A DNA stretch of 63,528 bases from Prolixibacteraceae bacterium (GTDB lineage: Bacteria > Bacteroidota > Bacteroidia > Bacteroidales > Prolixibacteraceae), in NCBI GenBank assembly GCA_028282705.1, contig JANQHI010000085.1, forward strand, positions 1 to 63,528, written 5' to 3'. Shown piece by piece: positions 33,350 to 41,324 of this stretch; positions within the stretch are counted from its first letter, which is position 1; the number at the start of each line of letters is the position of its first letter. Both the position numbers and the translations under genes were made by a program. The notes under the pieces were generated by a model. That model did no database searches. It was not told where the DNA came from and saw only the letters and a list, made by a program, of their open reading frames with translations.

Positions 33350-33967
33350 ATGAAAACAAAGATTTTTTTTACCATTTTACTTCTTTCCATTTTTCTTTCA
33401 GGATGCCTGGTTTTTTCTTTTTACCCATTATATACTGATGATGACCTGTTCCCAAATGATTTGCTGCTGGGTGAATTCTATGATTCTGATTCAGCCAAAT
33501 GGGAATTTACCCATCTGACGACAGGTAAGGAGGATAATATTAAAATTGACAGTACCTGTTATATCCTGAAAATACAGGAAGAAGGGGAAGAGGAAACAGA
33601 AGATCGTTTTCAGGCAAAGATTATTAAGTTGGGAGAGCACTATTTTATTGATTTCTACCTGGATGAGTATGAATATAAGAGTGGGGATGACCCTAACTTT
33701 TTTGACTTGCATCTAATACCTGTACACACATTTGCCAAAGTTGAAATTAATGAAGATCAGATAAAGATAAACTGGTTTGATCCTGAATGGCTTGAAGATT
33801 TAATAAAAGAAAATAAGATCAGGATACACCATGAAAACAATGGAAACCATATTTTACTCACAGCCAAACCCAAAGAACTGCAAAAATTCGTTACAAAATA
33901 TGTAAATTCGGAAGATGCATTTGATAATGGGCTTGACGAGCTTTTAATCAGGTCAACTTATGATTAA
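33350..33967 (+). CDS. Lipoprotein of unknown function preceding a LytS-type kinase
   Basis: 205 residues. The lipoprotein signal FTILLLSIFLSGC places the lipidated Cys at about residue 19. The mature chain is acidic with FYPLYTDDDLFPNDLLLGEFYDSDSAKWEF, and a later beta-rich part HLIPVHTFAKVEINEDQIKINWF; this resembles Bacteroidota lipoproteins annotated as hypothetical. Its stop overlaps the kinase start by 8 bases (ATGATTAATTAC inside the last codons), so it is translated with the two-component system and may sense envelope state for it. This role is inferred from position. Confidence 0.7.
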   Translation: MKTKIFFTILLLSIFLSGCLVFSFYPLYTDDDLFPNDLLLGEFYDSDSAKWEFTHLTTGKEDNIKIDSTCYILKIQEEGEEETEDRFQAKIIKLGEHYFIDFYLDEYEYKSGDDPNFFDLHLIPVHTFAKVEINEDQIKINWFDPEWLEDLIKENKIRIHHENNGNHILLTAKPKELQKFVTKYVNSEDAFDNGLDELLIRSTYD

Positions 33968-34994
33968 TTACATAAAATTTATTTTCACCAGCCTTTTAAA
34001 AAACAGGATATCCCAACATATCCTGTTTTGGTCATTATCATACCTTGTCCTCGTCAATATTTTGAAAGTTTCAGCCGAGATCCAGCGCATTGACTTAATC
34101 TATACAATGGTATTCCATATCCCCATTTTACTGATTGTGTATGTGAATCTGACACTGCTGTTCCCACTATTTCTTGAAAGGGGGAAGTATTTTATTTATG
34201 GGGTTTTGGTTGTAGCCATAGTTGCTAGTGGGTCAGTTTTTTATATATTTCTTTTTGATAACTGGATTGATTTTATTTTCACTGGGTACTATTTTATTGC
34301 CTACTATGGTTTTTGGGATATAAGTTTATACATGGCTGTGTATGTGGCAGGAACCAGTTTGCTGAAACTAGCGCGTGGATGGTTTAGGCTTCAGGAGATT
34401 GAAAAAGAAAAAACAGCAACTGAGCTGAAAGCTTTGAGGTCGCAAATCAATCCTCATTTCTTATTTAATTCACTGAACAGCATTTATAGTTTATCACGAA
34501 AATCATCACCACTGGTGCCTGAAACCATTATTAAACTGAGTGGGCTGATGAGGTACATCATTTATGAGGCTGATGTGGAACGGGTTTCCTTAAAAAAGGA
34601 AATTGAAATGGTGAAAAATTATATTGAATTGCAGCAGCTAAGAAGCTCTGATGCAACCGAGATTAACCTGAAAGTAGATGGTGATGTGGCCAACCACAAA
34701 GTTGCACCCTTGCTTTTTTTACCATTTATTGAAAACAGCTATAAGCATGGTATCAAAGGGGGGGGAAAGGAAGTTTTTGTTAATATAAAGTTTGAAATTT
34801 CAGGATGTGTACTGAATTTTGAAGTAGAAAATAGCATTGGAAAATCAGCAGTCCCTACCATTAAAAAATGGCAGGGGATAGGTATTGAGAATGTTAGGAA
34901 ACGCCTTGAGCTGATCTATCCAGCAATGCATAAATTGCAGGTTTTTAATGATAAGGAGAAATTCAGGGTACTTTTACAAATCCAGTTAACCTGA
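33960..34994 (+). CDS. LytS-type sensor histidine kinase
   Basis: 344 residues. Four hydrophobic segments (about 18-150) make the sensor an integral membrane unit without a large periplasmic domain. A coiled linker (RLQEIEKEKTATELK) leads to a His_kinase domain: phosphoacceptor in ALRSQINPHFLFNSLNSIYSL, then PLLFLPFIENSYKHGI as the N-box and GIGIENVRKRLELIY as the G-box. This type pairs with LytTR response regulators, found 69 bases downstream. The gene overlaps the upstream lipoprotein by 8 bases. Confidence 0.93.
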   Translation: MINYIKFIFTSLLKNRISQHILFWSLSYLVLVNILKVSAEIQRIDLIYTMVFHIPILLIVYVNLTLLFPLFLERGKYFIYGVLVVAIVASGSVFYIFLFDNWIDFIFTGYYFIAYYGFWDISLYMAVYVAGTSLLKLARGWFRLQEIEKEKTATELKALRSQINPHFLFNSLNSIYSLSRKSSPLVPETIIKLSGLMRYIIYEADVERVSLKKEIEMVKNYIELQQLRSSDATEINLKVDGDVANHKVAPLLFLPFIENSYKHGIKGGGKEVFVNIKFEISGCVLNFEVENSIGKSAVPTIKKWQGIGIENVRKRLELIYPAMHKLQVFNDKEKFRVLLQIQLT

Positions 34995-34998
34995 TCTT

Positions 34999-35037
34999 TA
35001 ACTTAGTGAAACCTTTGTGTTTTTGAGTTTTTGGTGG
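34999..35037. repeat. Scrap of a dispersed ACTTAGTG...CTTTGTGG-type repeat
   Basis: The short kinase-regulator gap reads ACTTAGTGAAACCTTTGTG then TTTTTGAGTTTTTGGTGGC. The same wording, as reverse complement, is seen near 9795-9835 (GCCACAAAGGCATCA, CACTAAGGATCACAAA) and in a decayed form near 61678-61796. It is a familiar type of dispersed intergenic filler, here lying inside an operon. Confidence 0.45.
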
Positions 35038-35063
35038 CTCTTGGGAAAAATAAGATTGTAAAA

Positions 35064-35762
35064 ATGGACATAAACTGCCTGATAGTAGATGATGAACCTC
35101 TTTCACAAGATGTATTAAAGGACTTTGTAGAGGCTTGCCCTGAACTTACCCTTAAAGGTGTTTGCAATGATGCCCTTGAAGCAGGGAAAGCCATTAAAGC
35201 TGACAACATAAACCTACTTTTCCTTGATATTAATATGCCCATGTTATCTGGGGTTAATTTTATAAAAGGGCTGCCCAATCCTCCTTTGGTCATTTTTGTA
35301 ACTGCCTATCCTGAATTTGCCTTGGAGGGCTTTGAAGTGGATGCAGTGGATTATTTGTTGAAACCAGTATCTTTTGAACGTTTCAGGAAAGCCGTGAATA
35401 GGGTAGTTTCCAGGATTGAAAGCAATTTACCTTTAGGTACAGCTAACAGTCAGGAGCATATTATGGTAAGGGCTGATAAAAAGAACTACCTGCTGAATTT
35501 TGAAGAAATTATTTACCTGCAAGCCATGGGAGATTATGTCAAGTTTATCCTTAATGATAAAAACCTGATGGTTCATGGTACCATGAAAGAATTCTTAAAC
35601 CAGCTTCCAAGTAATTGCTTTCAGCAGGTGCATAAATCATATGTTATTAACCTGAAAAAGGTAAGCTATATTGAAGGAAACCATGTAAAACTAAATGAAG
35701 AAAATGTGCCAGTAAGCTTAACTTACAGGGATGAACTGTTCAAGGTACTGGGGAATAAATAG
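35064..35762 (+). CDS. LytTR-type DNA-binding response regulator
   Basis: 232 residues from the ATG at 35064. A longer frame from a TTG at 35031 exists, but the ATG places INCLIVDDEP right at the N-terminus as the family requires. Receiver domain 1-120 with Asp8/Asp9 acid pair, phospho-Asp55 in LLFLDINMP, conserved Thr in FVTAYPEF and Lys in LLKPVSFERF. The LytTR DNA-binding domain follows at about 135-232 (IMVRADKKNYLLNFEEIIYLQ). It is the cognate partner of the preceding kinase. Regulated genes are unknown. Confidence 0.93.
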   Translation: MDINCLIVDDEPLSQDVLKDFVEACPELTLKGVCNDALEAGKAIKADNINLLFLDINMPMLSGVNFIKGLPNPPLVIFVTAYPEFALEGFEVDAVDYLLKPVSFERFRKAVNRVVSRIESNLPLGTANSQEHIMVRADKKNYLLNFEEIIYLQAMGDYVKFILNDKNLMVHGTMKEFLNQLPSNCFQQVHKSYVINLKKVSYIEGNHVKLNEENVPVSLTYRDELFKVLGNK

Positions 35763-35796
35763 TTCCCCTTTTGGAAGGGTTAGCCTGCATGTCTGC

Positions 35797-36246
35797 TCAG
35801 TCAGGTAGGGGGAGGCTTTTTGTAAGAAAACTTTTTAACCTGTTTTGGATAAAATACTCCCATCCTGCCACACAGCTTTCTCTCCTGAACTCTTCAATAT
35901 CCTGAGGGAAATTTTTAGTTACTGTATGAGTTAATTTTAATAGGGTACCTTCTTTGTGATCAAATAATTCAAATGAAACATAAGAGTTCCCATCATATCC
36001 TTTGTACTTCCAGTTATACACAATTCTTTTCAATGGGACTACTTCAGTGAGTTTCCATAAATGCAGGAAATCCCTGTTGTTTGATACTACATTAAATTGT
36101 GTTTCAAAATCCTTCTCAGGTACAAACTCCTCCATGTTTTCAAAAAACCATTGCTTCATTAGGTTTGCATCAGTGATGGCTTTCCATACATCAGCAGGAG
36201 GCCTATGGAAAGTTTGTTGTACAACAACAGGTTCTGTATTTTTCAT
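35797..36246 (-). CDS. SRPBCC/AHSA1-type protein
   Basis: 149 residues, cytoplasmic, made of one SRPBCC fold: it starts VVVQQTFHRPPADVWKAITDANLMKQWFFE, the standard AHSA1 opening, and continues RIVYNWKYKGYDGNSYVSFELFDHKEGT and the helical end ESCVAGWEYFIQNRLKSFL. Members bind hydrophobic ligands or activate Hsp90-like proteins. The ligand cannot be told. It converges on the regulator gene. Confidence 0.85.
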   Translation of the reverse strand: MKNTEPVVVQQTFHRPPADVWKAITDANLMKQWFFENMEEFVPEKDFETQFNVVSNNRDFLHLWKLTEVVPLKRIVYNWKYKGYDGNSYVSFELFDHKEGTLLKLTHTVTKNFPQDIEEFRRESCVAGWEYFIQNRLKSFLTKSLPLPD

Positions 36247-36583
36247 AATAAGTTAAATTTAGTGCAACTGTATCCTAATATATAAATTTTTAGGGACATT
36301 TAACTTAAAAGATTCTTGCACATATTTTATTTGGTAGGAATTTGAGATTTTCAGTGTAAAAACAGATGGGTATTTATCCATTAAATTCCCCATTGTTTCA
36401 GTAAGCATAGGCATGATTTCAATAAATACACCATTTAGTAAGTGTTGGCTGTTTCTATGTGTTCATTCCAGGAGATTAGGTTATAATTTCAATGCTGATT
36501 AATTGTATATCTTTTAAGCTAAGAATGCTAGTATAGCAAAAAGGAAACGACCTTGTATGCTTTTTAAAAATTTATAAAACATG
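36247..36583. other. Gene-free stretch between the AHSA1-type and pterin dehydratase genes
   Basis: No promoter box or terminator is clear. A minus-strand frame of about 50 codons at 36300-36444 (starting MPMLTETMGNLM) lacks support and is not called. It could be a decayed fragment. Confidence 0.4.
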
Positions 36584-36913
36584 TTATTTAAATAGCTCAT
36601 CAGTTTTTGATGCCAGGATGAAATCATTCTCGTGCAGCCCATTGATTTCATGAGTCCATATAATAACCTCAACTCTTCCCCAGGTAAAACAGATATTAGG
36701 ATGATGGTTTTCCTGTTCAGCCAGTTCGCCAATTTTATTGATAAAAGAAAGGGCTGACCTGAAATCAGGAAATGGAAATAGTTTTTTTATGTGATGATTT
36801 TCATAGACATGCCAGCCTTTTATTTTACTAAGGTAGCTTTCTACTTCTTCTTTTGTAAAAGGGGGTGTCCCTTCCTGAAGTGGAGTGCATTTCTTTTTTA
36901 CTAGTTCATTCAT
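36584..36913 (-). CDS. phhB: 4a-hydroxytetrahydrobiopterin dehydratase
   Basis: 109 residues, the family's usual length. Signature ELAEQENHHPNICFTWGRVEVIIWTHEINGL includes the catalytic histidine pair (HHP) and the W...H element. The enzyme dehydrates pterin-4a-carbinolamine to recycle tetrahydrobiopterin after phenylalanine hydroxylation; a phhA gene is not in this window. N-terminus TPPFTKEEVESYLSKIKGWHV matches. The single gene lies in an A/T-rich area. Confidence 0.93.
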   Translation of the reverse strand: MNELVKKKCTPLQEGTPPFTKEEVESYLSKIKGWHVYENHHIKKLFPFPDFRSALSFINKIGELAEQENHHPNICFTWGRVEVIIWTHEINGLHENDFILASKTDELFK

Positions 36914-37193
36914 ATTTCCCTTTTTTTATACAATAGCCTTTTTATATTAACCAAACTAAAGAAAAACCTTAATTTATAAATTCAGCTTATATTAAAATAG
37001 CTTTCATTGAAAAATTATTCAAGTATTTGTACAACCTATATTAAGATTTGAGTTTTAAGGGAAATTTATAATAATGACATTTTCAAAAGTTTTTTTGGAG
37101 CACTATGTTTTTATTTAAAACTATGCATTTCCTTCCTTGTGCTTATGCAAAATGTTAGAGCATGGTTTAATTGGATTCTACGAACAAGTACAT

Positions 37194-38261
37194 TTAGTCT
37201 TCAATTGTTTGAACGCTAGGGTCGTTAAAGACTATTCTATAAATGTCTTGAAACTCTTCAAAATCATAATTTCCATCAATACCAGCTGTGCCAGGTAGTC
37301 CAAATCCGAGGTTCCAATCCCTCCATTCACGGGAATTTACTGATGGCATACCGGATGGACCTCTGTTGCCACCTCCACAATTACCTGCCCTTCTACCACC
37401 TCTTCCTCCTATACCTGGCACTCCAGCTTTTCCAGGTGAACCACCCCAGCCTGGTGCAACCTCCCCTCCTATTTGTAAAACTGGATCAGCACCACTAACA
37501 TCATATTTTGATCTTTCAAGAATATCCCACAATTTTTTTTCATCAACTAATATCAGAAGTTCTGGACCATTGCCTCCACAGCCACCATTACCCCCTTGTC
37601 CACCTTTACCTGGTTGCCCACCACGACCTCCATTTTTCCCTTTTTTGCAAGCCCTAAATATTCCACCTTGCCTACCATGGTTTCCTCTTCTACCTTCGTT
37701 TCCATTACTACCATTACCCCCTTGACCACCCCAACCGCCACGAATGCCTTTAAGTTTAAACTCAAATGACACATCTTCTAAAATGGTTGAAGTTAATTTT
37801 AGAGTTTTAATAAAAATGAAAATTGTAGGAGAATGTCTTGTACCACCTTTTCCACCTTTTCCTCCTGGAAGTCCATGAGCCCCTTTCCCTTTAGGAGGTT
37901 TGGCATTTGAACCATTATTACCTTGCAACTTGATGTAAAGCTTATCAATGTTTCCACTATACCATTGAAATAAAATTTCTTTTTTTTCTAGGGTTCCATT
38001 CTGGATTTCAAGTTCATCAATCACCAAAGCGTAATAATCATTCTCATTGTTTAGCTCAAATTCAATTAGAGAGTTTTTATTTATTCCCAGTTTTTTAAAT
38101 TTGAGAATAGGTTCGTTTATATAAAAAGTGGTTTGGTTATCAAAGATTGGAGTAGCACTTTCATACTTGTGATTAGCAATATCTATTAAAATATCATCTA
38201 TTTCTACATCTTCATTTTTTTCACAAGGCTCCCATCCACAGGGTGTTTCTAAAATTTTCAT
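37194..38261 (-). CDS. Leaderless glycine-rich protein of unknown function
   Basis: 355 residues with no signal peptide. Residues 1-115 form a globular, acidic N-terminal domain (MKILETPCGWEPCEKNEDVEIDD). Three Gly-rich tracts follow at about 114-140, 171-232 and 265-300, many as GGKGGKGG, GGQGGNGSNG or GKGGQGGNGG, separated by short beta-like segments (IFIFIKTLKLTST, LLILVDEKKLWDIL). The C-terminal 55 residues are ordinary and acidic (FEEFQDIYRIVFNDPSV). Such long Gly-Gly-X stacks resemble collagen-like or polyglycine-II proteins; phage adhesins of that type are one comparison. No family is recognised. The gene is flanked by long A/T-rich gaps. Confidence 0.7.
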   Translation of the reverse strand: MKILETPCGWEPCEKNEDVEIDDILIDIANHKYESATPIFDNQTTFYINEPILKFKKLGINKNSLIEFELNNENDYYALVIDELEIQNGTLEKKEILFQWYSGNIDKLYIKLQGNNGSNAKPPKGKGAHGLPGGKGGKGGTRHSPTIFIFIKTLKLTSTILEDVSFEFKLKGIRGGWGGQGGNGSNGNEGRRGNHGRQGGIFRACKKGKNGGRGGQPGKGGQGGNGGCGGNGPELLILVDEKKLWDILERSKYDVSGADPVLQIGGEVAPGWGGSPGKAGVPGIGGRGGRRAGNCGGGNRGPSGMPSVNSREWRDWNLGFGLPGTAGIDGNYDFEEFQDIYRIVFNDPSVQTIED

Positions 38262-38769
38262 TTTAATTTTTTGTTTTAAGATTTATATTAGATTGTATTG
38301 GATTTATTTCAGATTTGCTCTAAATCCATTTAAACCAAAACATTGTTTTTGTTGTTTTAGCTATCAGTTTTTACTAGTTTTGATATGACTTCATAACATA
38401 GGTTTTATATGAACTAATTCATTACTTTTTTAATGAATTTGTGATTAAAAGATTTAGTTCTGAATATTTGTTGGTGAATTTCTCCAACAGAAAGATGCAA
38501 TAATAAGATCATGTGTGCCAAGGTTTTATTTTAATTTAGTCTAAATTAGAAAAAGTTTTTTAGAATTGCAATAGTTAATGAAAAGTTTTTAGTTTATTAA
38601 TTGTGGTTACCTTACAATAAAGTAAAAGTATGTAATAAAGAATCTTCCCATTTCTAATGTGTAGTATATTTGCATGGAGGGCAAAGAAGAGCGAATTATT
38701 TTTTTAGTGTCAAGTATCTACAGATCAAGCACCCAGCATCTAATATCCAGTTTGCCAGAGATCAATCAG
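38262..38769. other. A/T-rich gap left of the patatin-like gene
   Basis: 508 bases with no supported gene. A plus-strand exact -7 box TATATTTG at 38665-38672 has no clear target; a plus-strand frame from 38670 (74 codons) is not protein-like. A run near 38725-38755 (CACCCAGCATC, TAATATCCAG) resembles short repeat filler also seen at 60520-60540. Confidence 0.45.
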
Positions 38770-39522
38770 TTATTTCAAACATCCCATATCTATTGACTTC
38801 GCATAATTATACCCCAGCTCAAATATTTCATCAGCTTTGCCTGCTTTTAGGAGGTCATACTTATACAGTTCTTTGGGTTCAATATAAAGGGTAGATTTCT
38901 TTTTAATTTCTTCAACCTGCCTGTTCACGCCTAAATGGAAGGTCCTCATGGCTACCTGGGTAAGGTTTTTCAATTTCCCTGTTTCATTCACAGGGTGGAT
39001 GTTAATGGTAATGACCTGTTTACATTTACCTTCCAATGGCTCAAGGGGAAGGTTATTAAGCACCCCACCATCCACATATTGGCAAGTATTTATTTCAATA
39101 GGAGAGAACAACACAGGGATGGATGAGGAAGCCATCACAACTTTTTCAATAGGCCCTTTGTCAAAGTGCTCAACCCTCCCTTTGGTAAGGTTGGTCGTAG
39201 CAGCATAAAAAGGTACAGGAAGCTCTTCCAGGTTTTTATAAGGGATTTCTTTGGCAAGCAATTCTTTCAACCCATCAAGGCGCAATAACCCAGTTGTAGG
39301 AAGCTGCATTTTGGTATATTTCAGGAACCCACCTTTTGACAGTATTTTATGAGCTTCCAAAGGTGCTATCCCTGCAGCAATAAAAACCCCTGCAATGGCT
39401 CCAGCACTAACCCCTGAAATAATATCAGGGGTGATGCCCTGTTCGTTCATATAATGCAGGATTCCCAGGTGTGCAAATCCGCGTGCGCCCCCACCACTTA
39501 AGACAAAACCTGTTTGATGCAT
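38770..39522 (-). CDS. Patatin-like phospholipase
   Basis: 250 residues without a signal peptide. The active site is complete: oxyanion loop GGGARGF, nucleophile elbow GVSAG with Ser39, and catalytic Asp in YVDGGVLNNLP. Bacterial patatins of this short RssA-like type hydrolyse acyl chains of phospholipids. Substrate and location are unknown. It is on the minus strand, 95 bases downstream of the class V PLP enzyme. Confidence 0.92.
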   Translation of the reverse strand: MHQTGFVLSGGGARGFAHLGILHYMNEQGITPDIISGVSAGAIAGVFIAAGIAPLEAHKILSKGGFLKYTKMQLPTTGLLRLDGLKELLAKEIPYKNLEELPVPFYAATTNLTKGRVEHFDKGPIEKVVMASSSIPVLFSPIEINTCQYVDGGVLNNLPLEPLEGKCKQVITINIHPVNETGKLKNLTQVAMRTFHLGVNRQVEEIKKKSTLYIEPKELYKYDLLKAGKADEIFELGYNYAKSIDMGCLK

Positions 39523-39617
39523 TTTTATTCTGGGTTTTTACACAAAGGTAAGGATAATTTCTACCATTAATTTAAATGGTTGTTTTATCAATTGCTAAGG
39601 GTTTGTCGTGAAGCTTG

Positions 39618-41084
39618 TTAAAGTTTGAACCACTCTTTAATAACCTTTTTGTTATCAGGCTCATTTTTATGCCAGTAGTTATTGGTTTGGTTATCATAGA
39701 TATAATCTTTTTCAAGCTCACTAATATTGGCAGTAATATGCTTTAATGCTTTGATCACCAATTTGACCTCTTTATCTTTCATGGTGGGGTGCAATGACCA
39801 ACGCACCCAGCCTGGCTTTTCAGATAGGTCTCCATGGTTGATTTTATCAGTGATCTCTTTTGATTTTTCATAGGACACCTCAAGCAGCAAGTGCCCATAG
39901 GTCCCTGCACATGCACAGCCACCACGCGTCTGTATGCCATATAAGTCGTTTAGCAACCTTACCAGCAAATTGTAGTGGATGCCTTCAACATAAAAAGAGA
40001 TTACTCCCAGCCTGTCTCTTATATTATCTGCCAGGATGTGCAAGCCTTGTATCTCATCCAGCCCTTTGAATGCTATCCTTAGTAATTCCTCTTCACGCTT
40101 CCTAATGTTTTCAATACCCATTTGATCTTTTAATTCAAAACACAAAGCTGTCTTTATGGATTGCAGGAAGCCTGGTGTCCCACCATCTTCACGTTCTTCA
40201 ATATTATCTACATATTTGTAATTTCCCCAGGGGTTAGTCCAGTCAACAGTGCCTCCACCAGGATTATCAGGCACTTCATTTTTATACATGGATACGTCAA
40301 AGATCAATACCCCTGATGAACCTGGGCCTCCCAAAAATTTATGAGGTGAAAACAATACTGCATCCAGTTTTTCCATTGGGTCTTCAGGATGCATATTGAT
40401 CTCTTCATAAGGGGCAGAAGCTGCAAAATCAATAAAACAAACCCCTCCATGTTCGTGCATTATTTTAGCCATTTGGTGGTATGGGGTACGTACACCTGTT
40501 ACATTCGAGCAGGCAGTGAAAGAACCAATCTTAAATGGGCGGTCTTCATATTTTTCTAATGCTGAACGCAGGTTGTCAAGGTTAACTGTAAGGTCTGGAT
40601 TAGGGTCAACAATCACCACATCAGCATTGGTTTCATACCATGATGTATGGTTTGAGTGGTGTTCCATATGGGTCAAAAATACCACTGGCCTATCCCTTTC
40701 AGCCAGGCAATGTTTTTGTGAGATTTTACCACAATATTTCAGCCCCAATATCCTTTGGAATTTGTTAATAACTGCTGTCATCCCAAAACCTGCAGTAATG
40801 ATTACATCATTTTCATTAGCATTTACATGCTGTTTGATCATCTTATGGGATTGCTGGTAGGCATGGGTCATGCGCAAACCTGTTTCACTGGTTTCAGTAT
40901 GGGTGTTGCCAATAAAAGGGCCAATAACATGTGATATCTGGTCTTCAATAGGTTTATACAACCTCCCACTGGCAATCCAATCAGCATATACAATCTTGTT
41001 TTTCTGGTAGGCTGATATAAACTCCTGGTCAATCCCTACAATGTTTTTCCTAAACCTTTTAAAATATTTTTCCAGGTTTTTCAT
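39618..41084 (-). CDS. Class V aminotransferase-fold PLP enzyme (cysteine-desulfurase-like)
   Basis: 488 residues, longer than a typical 400-residue SufS. The PLP lysine is Lys249 in DAVLFSPHKFLGG; FIDFAASAPYE supplies the cofactor Asp, GFGMTAVI the phosphate site. A Cys-bearing segment TRGGCACAGTYGH lies where desulfurases keep the active Cys. The C-terminal extension (about 430-488) is charged. The family is annotated as cysteine desulfurase-like, but the natural substrate could be another amino acid. It may share a transcript with the patatin gene downstream. It is divergent from htpG. Confidence 0.85.
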   Translation of the reverse strand: MKNLEKYFKRFRKNIVGIDQEFISAYQKNKIVYADWIASGRLYKPIEDQISHVIGPFIGNTHTETSETGLRMTHAYQQSHKMIKQHVNANENDVIITAGFGMTAVINKFQRILGLKYCGKISQKHCLAERDRPVVFLTHMEHHSNHTSWYETNADVVIVDPNPDLTVNLDNLRSALEKYEDRPFKIGSFTACSNVTGVRTPYHQMAKIMHEHGGVCFIDFAASAPYEEINMHPEDPMEKLDAVLFSPHKFLGGPGSSGVLIFDVSMYKNEVPDNPGGGTVDWTNPWGNYKYVDNIEEREDGGTPGFLQSIKTALCFELKDQMGIENIRKREEELLRIAFKGLDEIQGLHILADNIRDRLGVISFYVEGIHYNLLVRLLNDLYGIQTRGGCACAGTYGHLLLEVSYEKSKEITDKINHGDLSEKPGWVRWSLHPTMKDKEVKLVIKALKHITANISELEKDYIYDNQTNNYWHKNEPDNKKVIKEWFKL

Positions 41085-41224
41085 TTTAGCAGTTAAATTT
41101 ATTTTATTAATAGTGACACAAATTAAATATCTTTGGGTGATATAAATTAGTAAAAAAAATCAGCTTTTTTTATGTTGAAAAGTTGAAATGGACGTTTTAG
41201 CTACCAATTTGTACCATTAAAAAA

Positions 41225-41258
41225 TGACAAATAGAAATGGGATAGTGACAAATCGTCA
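41225..41258 (+). promoter_or_regulatory. Direct repeat TGACAAAT upstream of htpG
   Basis: TGACAAAT occurs at 41225 and 41246, 21 bases apart (two helical turns); the second copy extends to the palindrome TGACAAATCGTCA. It precedes a weak box TATACTTTG at 41276-41284 and the htpG ATG at 41325. A heat-shock operator is possible; it is not the CIRCE element. Confidence 0.4.
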
Positions 41259-41324
41259 TTATGAATGGAATGGCATATACTTTGATTTCAAGTCACGCAA
41301 ATTGTTAAACTAAAATTTGGAAAA

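Noticed and set aside
35031-35063. TTG start for the response regulator
   Set aside because: Adds 11 residues encoded by repeat filler before the conserved receiver start; ATG at 35064 fits better.
36300-36444. Minus-strand about 50-codon frame between AHSA1-type and pterin dehydratase genes
   Set aside because: Looks mildly protein-like but too short, with no match to any family that I recognise.
38670-38894. Plus-strand 74-codon frame
   Set aside because: Begins in repeat-like filler and overlaps the patatin gene's 3' end; not protein-like.
41272-41285. Sigma-54 style GG-N10-GC site before htpG
   Set aside because: Only GG-N10-GA is present; one mismatch in the key dinucleotide and no enhancer evidence.
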